Assembly: GCA_003990745.1 (NCBI GenBank)
Contig: RBNI01005577.1
Span: 1 to 12,388, forward strand
Length of the DNA stretch: 12,388 bases
Reading direction: 5' to 3'
From: Jimgerdemannia flammicorona
Taxonomy: Eukaryota > Mucoromycota > Endogonomycetes > Endogonales > Endogonaceae
Numbering within the stretch: position 1 is the first letter of the stretch; each line of letters begins with the position of its first letter. Shown in pieces: positions 1-7,080 of the stretch. The position numbers and the translations under genes were made by a program. Below the pieces are notes generated by a model. The model did not search any database, was not told the origin of the DNA, and saw nothing but the letters and a program-made list of their open reading frames with translations.

Positions 1-146
1 TACTGAACAATAGCTAGCCTAGATTAATGGGGGGGCAGTGCTTGGTGGGTGGTGGGGGAGGGTTTTGGCCTATATAGTCTAGGTTCCCTTCCAATAAAAA
101 TCCACGGGACATGAGTCCATTAAAAAAAAAAAAAAAAAAAAAAAAA
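1..146 (+). mobile_element. 3' end of a poly(A)-tailed retroposon (LINE/SINE-like or retroposed mRNA)
   Basis: Seen: a G-rich block (29-62, with runs of 7, 3, 5 and 3 G), a polyadenylation signal AATAAA at 93-98, then a pure A run at 122-146, 24 bases after the signal. This is the layout of a polyadenylated RNA copied into DNA by target-primed reverse transcription. The A run ends where the open Gag frame of the Gypsy element begins, so the fragment probably inserted into that element and separated it from its 5' LTR and N-terminal Gag. Its base composition is unlike the AT-rich, CpG-poor DNA around it, which suggests a recent arrival. No coding sequence is recognisable in the 121 bases visible. 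It could be a LINE 3' end, a SINE or a processed transcript; the 5' end lies outside the window. Confidence 0.55.
122..146 (+). repeat. Poly(A) tract of 25 A
   Basis: An uninterrupted A homopolymer, 24 bases after AATAAA (93-98). It reads best as the templated tail of a retroposed RNA. Length polymorphism or assembly error is likely in such a run. Confidence 0.9.
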
Positions 147-1080
147 GAAAGTGGTCTTTGCACAGAGATATTGGACTGCCAGACACCCTGCCGAATACTC
201 AATGGAGAAAATAACTGACATCAAAATAAAGCCATCAAAGCCAACTAGTATCTTACCTGCTATAGTTGTAAACAGATAACCAACCCTGCCTACCTCCAAG
301 ACAGCCAAAGCTGACCTAGTGGAAGAACTCGCCAAGCAGTTTGCCAAGATGACTGCACACCTTGGTGATGTTGTTAGAGAAGTCTGAAGCACCAACAGGA
401 GACCAGTGCAGAGATTTGTAGCCACTATAGAAGAACACAATATCACATACTTCAGATGTGGAGAAGAAGACCACTATGTAAAGAATTGCATGACCAAAAC
501 AAGATGCAAAGCCCAACCAAGTAATGCTAGCAGAACCAGAGAACAAACAAATGCAGTAGTCATTGAGGAGATTGGTGATACTGATGATGAAGAATACTAT
601 GAGGAGCTCGAATTCTACCCTGCTACTGAAGGTACCAGAACCCAGTCCAAGCCCTATGATAAGAAGAGCAATAGCAAGCCAGTTGGAAGACCAAAGAAGA
701 CCCTAGCTGTCACTATTCAAAGCAAGACCCAACCTGAGGAGATTGATCAAGATATGGAGTTAGATGAAGCTGCCCACCAAATCATTGAAGGCACTACTCT
801 AGTCTCAGGAGAAAGTGAAAGCAAGAAGGAACAGAAGCTGTGCAAGACCAAGATCCACCAGTATGATATCTACAAGGACCTCAAGGAACAGAAGGTTAAT
901 ACCACTTTTGGACAACTAGCCAAAGTCTCTGCCTTTAGACAGCAGTTGAGAGTAGGACTTGTAACTACTGCTAAGAATCAAGAGTACAAGATTGTAGAAG
1001 CTCACAATGCACAGGAAGAATCTAAGAACTCAGATGAAGAATCTGAAGACCAGCACAAGACATCAGCCTATACCCCATGT
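147..1080 (+). pseudogene. gag: Gag C-terminal part with nucleocapsid zinc knuckle (5'-truncated, broken)
   Basis: The frame is open from the poly(A) boundary, with stops at 277-279 (TAA) and 385-387 (TGA), then continuous to the protease. The zinc knuckle is at 448-489: Cys (457), His (472) and Cys (487) have CCHC spacing, but the first position is Tyr (448). The right copy also has Tyr there (12143-12145). A short basic stretch containing GRP (about 676-699, KPVGRPKK) resembles an AT-hook. The rest is acidic and lysine-rich linker. Gag proteins form the virus-like particle, and the knuckle binds the element RNA. The frame matches the right copy from about position 201 onward (for example MTAHL..DVV at 349). 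The capsid-forming N-terminus is missing. I place no start, since the natural one lies upstream of the truncation. Confidence 0.8.
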
Positions 1081-1530
1081 CAGATCAAAGACTGTATCTT
1101 TGATGCCATCATTGATACTAGTGCTGGAGGATGCCTCATAAGCAAGAAGGCAATTGACTGCCTAGGTTGGGACATTGAAGAGTCCACCAAGATGGTCTAT
1201 GTCATAGCAGATGGTACATGAGCTACCCCCCTTAGCAAAATTCAAGAAGTCCCCATTAAGATAGGAGGAGCTATCATCCTAGTAGATATGATTGTTATAA
1301 GTACCACCAACTATAACATTCTCATTGGCAACCAATGGCTTTACAAGGCCAAGGCCATCATTGACCTCAATGCCCAGAAGATGCAGATCAACTATAGAGG
1401 AAGAAAGGTATGAGTCTCTATCAATATCCACAAAGGAGTCCTACCAGACATGGAGAAAGAAGATGAAGAAGACACAGAGGTCTTCATATACTTGGTGAAC
1501 AAGAACAAGAACAAGACACCTAAGCTTACA
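1081..1530 (+). pseudogene. Retropepsin-type aspartic protease domain of the polyprotein
   Basis: The active site is DTSA at 1114-1125, in the context IIDTSAGGCLISKKA. About 200 bases later comes the conserved hydrophobic block NILIGNQWLYKAKAIID (from about 1315), which matches the ILG.dWL motif of Ty3/Gypsy proteases. This enzyme would cut the Gag-Pol polyprotein inside particles. TGA stops interrupt it at 1219-1221 and 1411-1413. In the right copy the first aligns with an Arg codon, and the second aligns with another stop. At about 1531-1535 the left copy has lost two bases relative to the right copy, moving the downstream coding sequence to another frame and leaving a stop at 1555-1557 in the old one. 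Confidence 0.82.
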
Positions 1531-1535
1531 GAAAT

Positions 1536-1828
1536 GATACAACAAGATCATCGATAGGTATGCCCCTTAAGGAAGATGCCTCCATGATACTAGGATGTAC
1601 TACTCTGAACAACTGAATGACTGCTGGTCCTATATCAGCGAAGTCAGGAAAATCCACCAACAGAAACATGAGCAAGAAGCCACTGAAGCAAAAAGGAAAG
1701 CCAAAGAAGATGACCAGCCCCTAGAGCTTCAAGCTGATAGTAACAATGAGGAGGAACAAGAATCAGACATCACCCTCAAGGTCAATAAGTTTTACCCCAA
1801 AGCCAAGATCCCAGAATACAAGACTGAA
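1536..1828 (+). pseudogene. Charged linker between protease and dUTPase, unknown function
   Basis: This frame lies two-base-deletion downstream of the protease and carries one stop (TAA 1568-1570), which aligns with a CAA glutamine codon in the right copy. The readable part from 1595 is rich in Lys, Glu and Gln, with an acidic stretch (NNEEEQESD) that suggests a flexible or coiled linker. It is conserved in outline in the right copy (about 10800-11100), including a Tyr-Ile-Ser-x-x-x-Lys-Ile core. The right copy has a Cys/His group (CPHG then YC and H) that the left copy keeps only partly (CLH). I do not recognise a domain. Confidence 0.55.
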
Positions 1829-2191
1829 GGAGCCATAGAAATGGACCTTGCCAGCATTCAAGATGCTACTCTCGAACCACAGACCACCACCCTACTTGGT
1901 ACTGGAATTGGAGTCAAGCTGCCAGAGAACTATGCTAGAATTATCAAGACCAGGAGCAGTCTGGCCAAAAGTGAAATCTCAGTCAAAGGAGGAGTAATTG
2001 ACTCTTATTACACTGGTGAGATCTTCCTTATAGTCAGGAATCACAACCCCATCACCCCATTCAAAGTCAAGAGGCATGACAGGATTGGCCAGATGCTGAT
2101 CTATGAAATCAAGAAGTCTAAGATCATTGAAGCCATTGAACTTATCAAGACCAAGAGAGGAGAACAAGGCTTTAGATCTACTGGAAGAGGA
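1829..2191 (+). pseudogene. dUTPase domain embedded in gag-pol (trimeric dUTP pyrophosphatase family)
   Basis: All five motifs of the homotrimeric dUTPase family appear in order over about 120 residues, close to the usual length. A degenerate motif 1 (IEMDL, 1835) is followed by the typical GTGIGVKLPENY strand. Motif 2 is TRSSLA (1949-1966). Motif 3 is GVIDSYYTGE (1991-2020) and keeps the first Asp, the expected catalytic base, while the second acidic position is Tyr. Motif 4 is RHDRIGQ (2072-2092). Motif 5 is the glycine-rich RGEQGFRSTGRG (2156-2191), which closes over the nucleotide. The enzyme hydrolyses dUTP to dUMP and pyrophosphate. Here it probably kept uracil out of the element cDNA. 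The stretch has no internal stop. Its place between protease and RT is repeated in the right copy. Confidence 0.9.
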
Positions 2192-2379
2192 GCCTATGCT
2201 GCCATCAAGATTACCAAACTCGAGCACAAGAAAGACAAGGACCAGAACAAGCATATATATACTATTGGAGAAAACTTTCCCCTGGAGGAACAACTTCTCA
2301 AGATCCTGTATCAGAATGAAGGAGTACTTGCTACAGACTTCCAGGATATCTACAATCAAGAACCCAAGTACTACCATGA

Positions 2380-3262
2380 AGTTGACACTGGTGATACCAA
2401 GCCCATCTACCAGAAAGCCAGACCCATACCACCTGCCTACAGAGAGTGGCTGTGAGCAGAACTCAAGGAAATGGAAGAAGCTGGAATTATCAAGCAAGCT
2501 ATCAGTCCCTGGGCCTCACCCATTGTCCTTGCCCTGAAAAAAGGAAGCAAGCCTGGAGAGTTTGTGCCAAGACTCTGCATTGACTACAGGAAGCTCAATG
2601 CCATCACCAAGAAGGATAGGCAGTTCTTGCTGAATATCCAAGAAATCCTTACCACCCTTGGAAGTGAAGCCAAATACTACACCACCTTGGATCTGTTCTC
2701 AGGCTTCCATCAGATTGGTCTCACTCAAGATGCTAGTGAGAAATCAGCCTTCATCATACCTGATGCCACCTATATCTACCTGCGAATGCTATTTGGAATG
2801 TACAATGCCCTAGCAAGTTTCCAGCAAATGATAAACAGAGTCTTCAGCAATGAGATTGGAAAATGGCTCTTTGTCTATATTGATGATGTGATCATCTTCA
2901 GTAATACTGCACAGAAATATGTCAATTACATATAGCTAGCCCTCAAGAAGCTCAAGGAGCATGGCCTCTACATCAAGCCCAAGAAATGCAAGTTTGCAGC
3001 TCAGGAAATCACCTACCTAGGACACCTCATCAACCAGACTGGAATCCACATGGACCCTATGAAGATCAAGGCTATTGCAGCCTATCCAAGACCCAGAACA
3101 ACCACAGAAGTCCATACCTTCCTTGAACTGGCCAGCTACTACAGAAAATTCATCAAAAGATACTCTAACATTGCAGCACCTATCTATGAGCTACTGAAGA
3201 AGGAGACCAAATTCGAATAGACCAAAGAGTGCCAAGAAACCTTCAATGAACTCAAGACCAGA
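2380..3262 (+). pseudogene. pol: Reverse transcriptase domain (broken by stops)
   Basis: RT landmarks in order: KARPIPPAYRE (about 2410), the entry to Gypsy RT; MEEAGII..SPWASP (2471); RLCIDYRKLN (about 2566); TTLDLFSGFHQI with the first catalytic Asp at 2690-2692; LFGMYNALASFQ (about 2790); and the active-site box YIDD at 2876-2887, giving the Asp pair. The connection and thumb follow (YLGHLI near 3014, SYYRKFI near 3135). The enzyme copies element RNA into cDNA in the particle. Stops are TGA 2453-2455 just before the fingers, TAG 2933-2935 after YIDD, and TAG 3218-3220 where related elements usually have Trp. Active-site residues themselves are intact, so decay is by nonsense changes. Confidence 0.93.
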
Positions 3263-3797
3263 TTGACCCAGGCATCTATCCTCAGAAGACCAGATTGGAA
3301 TCTAGAATTCATCCTGCAGACAGATGTGAGTGCTATAGGACTTGGAGCAGTCCTAGCTCAGAAGAAAGATGGACATGGATATGTCATCTCCTATGTAAGC
3401 CAAGGTACTCACAGAGCAGAACAGAACTATGAGTCATATAAGCTTGAATACTTAGCAGTAGTTTGGGCAGTAGACAAGTTCCACTACTACCTAGCTGGGA
3501 AACACTTCACCATTCAAACAGACCACTCTGCTCTTGCCTAGCTATTCCACACTCTGAACCCCAAAGGAATATATGTCAGATGGATCTACAGGCTGCAAAA
3601 ATATGACTGTACTATCAAGCACCACTCAGGAAAGACCAACACCAATGCCAATGCACTCTCAAGGACACCCTGAAACACCCCCATCAAGACCATTCAACAT
3701 GAATAAGGAGCTATACTATGGATTAATCAGTTACCTTGGGCAGTGGAAGATGCCCAACCACCTCGAACCCTGGACAATCACCATCATCAACCAGACT
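3263..3797 (+). pseudogene. pol: RNase H domain and RNase H-integrase connector (broken)
   Basis: Catalytic residues: Asp in TDVS (3323-3325), Glu in KLEYLAVVWA (3446-3448) and Asp in QTDHSAL (3521-3523). The fourth acidic residue, in the expected A-D-ALS context, is Asn (3650-3652), a G-to-A type loss. RNase H degrades the RNA strand of the hybrid. Stops are TAG 3539-3541, TGA 3671-3673 and TAA 3704-3706. At 3736-3737 an extra T, judged against the right copy, moves the frame. The right copy reads RNase H and integrase in one frame across this point, so the split is a lesion and not a real gene boundary. The reading frame at 3573-3800 is mostly out of frame and becomes the true one only after the insertion. 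Confidence 0.88.
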
Positions 3798-4946
3798 TGA
3801 AAACAGTTTGAACTAGACAACACTATACTCAGAAAAGGAGGAAAACTAGTAATACCTGAATACAAGAAGTATCAAATAATGAAGGAAGTACATGAGCAAG
3901 GATACTTAGGAGGAACCAATACATATAATAAGGCAAGAAGAACTATGTAGTGGCCCAAGATGGAAGAAGACCTGCACCAATTTATCAAAGGGTGTGACAA
4001 GTGCCAAAAACAGAAACAAGATCAGCAAGACCAGGCACCCAGGTCATCAAGAATTGAGCCTATCCCCTTCCACTACATTGCAATGGATATCATTGGGCCA
4101 CTATCAGTAATACTATCAGGAAACCACTATATTATAGTTATTGTAGACCTCTTCACTAAATGGATAGAGATAGGAGCATTACAAGAGGCCAATGTCCTCT
4201 CTATAGCTGACTTCCTGCATCAAAAAATCATCTACCACTACAAGACACTGAAGAAAATCACCACAGACCATGGCACGGAATTTATCAATAGATTCCATGA
4301 AATAATATATCAGAAATACAAGATCCAGTATATTAAGACCACCACGTACCACCCTCAAGGAAATGGACAGACAGAGAGAACCAATAAGACCCTCAAGAAC
4401 ATTCTAGCAAAGATCTCAGAGACATATGAGAATTGGAATAACTATCTCCCAACTGCCCTCTCTGTCCTATGAGATATACAGTCACAGAGCACACACTTTA
4501 CCCCAAGGAAACTGCTCTTCAGAGAAGAAGATTCTGATGGAACCTCAGCCATAAATCTAGACCTAACTTGGAGATGAGTTGATGCAGAAATCCGGAGACT
4601 ATACCAAATCAGGAAGAAGGCTGAAGATTATATCATCAAGTCACAAGCACTGATAAGGAAGAATGTAGAAAAGAATCACAAGGCCCTAGAACCCATCTGA
4701 ATTAGAGAAAAGGTCCTACTGTATCGAAATATGGTAGAAGCCTCATGGTTGCAAAAACTGGAGCCTAAATGGAAAGGACCCTTCTACATGCAAGATATCA
4801 AGGGAACCACCTTCTGGCTTAGAAAAATCTCAGGGACCCTATTACCTACCACAGTACACAGGAACATACTCAAGAAGTACTACAAACCTATACAAGAGAA
4901 GCAAAATGTGATGACCACCTGCAAGGTTCTAGTCTGCAAATCGTAA
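3798..4946 (+). pseudogene. pol: Integrase domain with GPY/F-type C-terminus; end of pol
   Basis: N-terminal zinc-binding region: His (3891-3893), then Tyr (3903-3905) where the second His is expected, then Cys pair CDKC (3993-4004). The DD35E core has Asp in MDIIGP (4086-4088), Asp in TTDHGTEF (4266-4268) and Glu in GQTERTNK (4374-4376), with 35 residues between the last two. The C-terminus has KWKGPF (about 4770-4784), the GPY/F module, and ends after HRNILKKYY. No chromodomain is seen. Integrase inserts the cDNA into the genome. Stops are TGA 3798-3800 (the right copy also has a stop here), TAG 3948-3950, TGA 4470-4472, TGA 4575-4577 and TGA 4698-4700. The frame ends at TAA 4944-4946, the likely natural end of the polyprotein. 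Confidence 0.93.
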
Positions 4947-5249
4947 CAGCATGTCCTGTGACCAGCAGGCTATCTGTCTGGACCATTATCTAAGGGATAC
5001 AGCACTGGCAACTACTCATCTGTGAGACTTTCGAAGTCAGAGGAGTTCAAACTGTCAACTGATTGGTCAAGATCAGAATCAGGCCCTTGCTCTATATGAA
5101 GAAAGTGACTCTTCACTATCATGCCAAAATACAAAGGGAAGACACCAGCCCATAAATACTACTTTTCGACCCCTTGCCAGAGGTTATGGGATCAGTAAAT
5201 TTTTCAGGACTGGACCAATGAATAAGGATACTCAGGAAGATCCTTATTC
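4947..5249 (+). other. Region between pol end and polypurine tract, left element
   Basis: No recognised gene. The pol frame continues past the TAA with fairly long open pieces (for example an ATG at 5121 starting MPKYKGKTPAHKYY), but stops are frequent and no motif is visible. By eye this part does not align with the matching part of the right copy (7387-7725), although sequence on both sides (pol and polypurine tract) does. It may be untranslated leader to the LTR or the remnant of an extra 3' frame. Confidence 0.5.
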
Positions 5250-5259
5250 AGGAGAAAGA
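5250..5259 (+). promoter_or_regulatory. Polypurine tract (plus-strand primer), left element
   Basis: AGGAGAAAGA, all purine, lies directly against the first base of the LTR (TGTAACA at 5260). In LTR retrotransposons the RNase H-resistant polypurine tract primes second-strand DNA synthesis and defines the 3' LTR start. The right copy has AGGAGAA at the same place (7380-7386, minus strand), which supports both sites. Confidence 0.85.
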
Positions 5260-5588
5260 TGTAACAATGATCCCAGAATAATGACATCAGCACAGGAGAC
5301 AGCCTTTCCTCACAAGCCACCAGATTGGAGCACAAGAAGATCATACAGCATACGAGATGAGCAATGATGACCAACTGTGAGTCACTATGATCACAGTATG
5401 AGTATCTTGAGGAATATAAAAGAAGGATCAAGGAATCGCAGTAGCAGTAACCAACAAGACCCACCAATCCCAAAATAGCTCAAAGACTTACCATAAACAA
5501 AATGCCTGCTGCCCGCTAAATCTCAAGGTCAAGGAACCACTAAGATACCTCAGTTGAAGAGAGAATGTTCTAAGACATCAGAAGAGCC

Positions 5589-5840
5589 ATGAGGACCCAC
5601 TCAAGAAGGACTCCTAGTATCAACCTGGGTACTGCAGATCCCTATTACTTTATCCTCTACTGCCGTGAAATAGAAACAAGGATCACCATTGCTACCAAAT
5701 GCCTCCAAATGTGGCAGGAGTATGAAATAGGAAACCTCCTCTGCCAGGAGTTCCCCCAGGCTAACCCTCAAGAGCTACAAGATGCCACTCCCATAGACAT
5801 ACATGAGGCAAGGACAGCTAAGAAGATCCATCAGGTATAA
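5589..5840 (+). CDS. Hypothetical 83-residue reading frame inside the left LTR U3
   Basis: An ATG frame of 83 codons ending in TAA just inside the TATA box. The composition looks protein-like (a mixed hydrophobic and charged stretch, DPYYFILYCREIETRI, then KCLQMWQEYEIGNLLC), and the frame is clear of stops, unlike most nearby frames. I recognise no family, and the right LTR has no counterpart. It may be a chance frame in U3, or a piece of coding sequence captured by the LTR. Because it overlaps the promoter it is unlikely to be an ordinary gene. Confidence 0.25.
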   Translation: MRTHSRRTPSINLGTADPYYFILYCREIETRITIATKCLQMWQEYEIGNLLCQEFPQANPQELQDATPIDIHEARTAKKIHQV

Positions 5841-5843
5841 ATA
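5836..5843 (+). promoter_or_regulatory. TATA box of left LTR
   Basis: TATAAATA, at the left limit of similarity with the right LTR, where the same octamer occurs at 7007-7014 on the minus strand. In LTRs such a box sits at the end of U3 and starts transcription about 30 bases downstream. In a 3' LTR it would drive transcription outward into the spacer. Confidence 0.7.
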
Positions 5844-5861
5844 ACCCAGTATCTTAGAGTA

Positions 5862-5867
5862 AATAAA
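5862..5867 (+). terminator. Polyadenylation signal of left LTR
   Basis: AATAAA 18 bases after the TATA box, conserved at the same spacing in the right LTR. It would direct 3' end formation of the element transcript near the R/U5 border. Confidence 0.65.
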
Positions 5868-5970
5868 GCCTCAGATTGAAATAGTTCAAAAGCAAAGAGA
5901 TAGCAAAGAAACTAGTAAGCCTGTGGGCAGATACACTTCAAACTCACCCATTCTCCCCTGCAACCCCAAG

Positions 5971-5985
5971 GACTCTGCAAGAGTC
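5971..5985. repeat. Conserved LTR palindrome GACTCT-GCA-AGAGTC
   Basis: Six-base arms around a three-base loop. The right LTR has the same arms as a perfect 14-bp palindrome (6873-6886). The shared half-site TGACTC resembles the core bound by Gcn4/AP-1 bZIP factors; in the left copy it appears on the minus strand. Confidence 0.6.
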
Positions 5986-6053
5986 AGAACAGTCAAGTTT
6001 TCAAGATACAGAAATCTGACATACTTTCAAGAGTAAGTATCTGCTATATTACA

Positions 6054-6805
6054 CTATTTATTTGAATACTTGAATAATGTTCTGGTATTCTAACTATTAG
6101 AAATTATTTCAGCATTCTGATCTTGTATAACCAATTATATAGATACTTGAATTTGTACTTACAACCTGAAGTTTCCTGGGTTCAAATATCTTATTTAGTT
6201 ATTAGATTTTATATTTAGCTTTATATCTTAGTAACTATTGAATTATATTTTATATAAATACTCCTCTCATTTCCTTGAAATAAAGTCAGTATTAAAACAC
6301 TTAAGTATTCAACTACTCAACTACTCAAGAGTATAGAAGTTCTAGTTCTCTACTCAATTCTATGTAAGCAAATCTAAGAGATAACAGAATAGTTTAAAGA
6401 TAAGAAGTTTGAGGACTATAAGACCTTGGAAAGATACTCCAATAGAACTTACTTATAAGAAACTTATAGTTGGTCTAAGAGATATACCTTGAAGAGAATC
6501 TGATATACTTGGAGAACCTACTGCTCACTGTGATAATATTTAAAATATATTATAGTTATTCTTTTAATATTTCTCTATAATCTTATATAATTTATTTTTT
6601 AAAATCTTATTTATTTTATCTTTTTAAAAAATAATAAAAAAAAACTCTTTTTAAATATATAAATATATATAATATATTATTAATATACCAAATTCAAATA
6701 TTAAAGTAATGATATTTTATTTAAAGAAGATTATTTAAGTATACTTTCTAATTATAATAAATTATAATTTATTTATTAAATAGATTAGTTATAGTTTGAG
6801 ATTAT
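6054..6805. other. AT-rich spacer between the two 3' LTRs
   Basis: 752 bases between the outer ends of the two LTRs. No coding frame, RNA gene or clear transposon protein is visible, and I find no CpG. The stretch 6530-6805 is almost purely A and T with many short TA-rich runs. A candidate solo LTR lies at 6078-6386, and a short direct repeat CAACTACT occurs twice at 6310-6325. It is probably old repeat DNA decayed by C-to-T change. Confidence 0.6.
6078..6386 (+). repeat. Candidate solo LTR of a different element (309 bp)
   Basis: Begins TGTT and ends AACA, the usual inverted LTR termini. It carries TATAAATA at 6253-6260 and AATAAA at 6279-6284, the same order and near spacing as in the two flanking LTRs. 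GAATA lies just outside both ends (6072-6076 and 6387-6391), though one extra A separates it from TGTT on the left. Sequence otherwise does not match the other LTRs by eye. In AT-rich DNA each of these signals could arise by chance, so this is a tentative call. Confidence 0.3.
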
Positions 6806-6872
6806 TGTAACATAGTAGATATAATTGTATAAGTATATCAGATTTCTGTATCTTGAAAACCTGATCTTCTTT

Positions 6873-6886
6873 GACTCTGCAGAGTC
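6873..6886. repeat. Perfect 14-bp palindrome in right LTR
   Basis: GACTCTGCAGAGTC, self-complementary, preceded by T so that TGACTC is present. It is the counterpart of 5971-5985 in the left LTR. Confidence 0.65.
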
Positions 6887-6982
6887 CTCAGGATATAGAG
6901 GTGGGTGAGTTTGAAGTATATCTACTCACAGACTTACTAGTTCCTTTACTTTCTCTTTACTTTGAACTATTTCAATCTGAGA

Positions 6983-6988
6983 TTTATT
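6983..6988 (-). terminator. Polyadenylation signal of right LTR
   Basis: AATAAA on the minus strand, 18 bases downstream of the TATA box, matching 5862-5867 in the left LTR. Confidence 0.6.
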
Positions 6989-7006
6989 TACTCTAGATAC
7001 TGGGAA

Positions 7007-7014
7007 TATTTATA
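7007..7014 (-). promoter_or_regulatory. TATA box of right LTR
   Basis: TATAAATA on the minus strand, at the start of the part conserved between the two LTRs. It has the same position relative to the polyadenylation signal as in the left LTR. Confidence 0.65.
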
Positions 7015-7080
7015 CAAGTTTGCTAGCTATAAGGTGGCTAAGTTATGACTATATTTCCTATAAGTCATTCTTTATAAGTA

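Larger units (their letters stand above)
147..6053 (+). mobile_element. Left Ty3/Gypsy LTR retrotransposon, 5'-truncated in window, dUTPase-bearing
   Basis: Domain order Gag/NC, protease, dUTPase, RT, RNase H, integrase followed by a polypurine tract and a 3' LTR. Integrase after RNase H places it in Ty3/Gypsy rather than Copia. No chromodomain is visible after the GPF motif. The coding part spans 147-4946 in three successive frames, joined by two small indels and broken by 16 stops, so it cannot encode a working polyprotein as it stands. The LTR is 5260-6053. The 5' LTR, primer-binding site and N-terminal Gag are absent, cut off at the poly(A) boundary at 146/147. A diverged inverted relative lies at 6806-12388. 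Confidence 0.93.
5260..6053 (+). repeat. 3' LTR of left element (794 bp)
   Basis: Begins TGTAACA next to the polypurine tract and ends in TATTACA, so the termini form a TGTAA/TTACA inverted repeat. The end is fixed by comparison with the right LTR: the two align from the TATA box (5836) to the terminal ACA, then diverge. A U3 promoter TATA box is at 5836-5843, a polyadenylation signal at 5862-5867 and a palindrome at 5971-5985. The 5' 570 bases (U3) do not match the right LTR by eye. The paired 5' LTR is outside the window, so the element cannot be dated here. The 3' flank is CTATT; the other copy of a target duplication is not visible. Confidence 0.88.

Noticed and set aside
14..446. Minus-strand frames reading through the A run as poly-Phe
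   Set aside because: The long Phe stretches are just the complement of poly(A); the remainder is antisense to Gag.
1979..2537. Frames on the minus strand (1979-2497) and in another plus frame (2103-2537) over the dUTPase-RT region
   Set aside because: They overlap the clear dUTPase and RT reading frame and show no domain of their own.
3573..3735. Start of a separate small protein at 3573
   Set aside because: The RNase H frame runs through this stretch (HHSGKTN...ALSR). The other frame becomes correct only after the inserted T near 3736.
277..4700. Reassigned genetic code (TGA, TAG and TAA read as amino acids)
   Set aside because: Stops usually align with different sense codons in the other copy, all three stop types occur, and the changes fit cytosine deamination; frameshifts are also present.
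147..4946. Chromodomain at the integrase C-terminus (chromovirus)
   Set aside because: After the GPF module and the HRNILKKYY stretch only about 25 codons remain before TAA, with no aromatic-cage motif visible.
5204..5473. Minus-strand 89-codon frame across the polypurine tract and LTR start
   Set aside because: It crosses the LTR boundary, has no recognisable motif, and looks like a chance frame.
6054..6805. tRNA genes, introns or CRISPR-like arrays in the spacer or elsewhere
   Set aside because: No cloverleaf, no convincing splice signals in the element frames, and no regularly spaced repeats; the only tandem array is the short one in the right U3.
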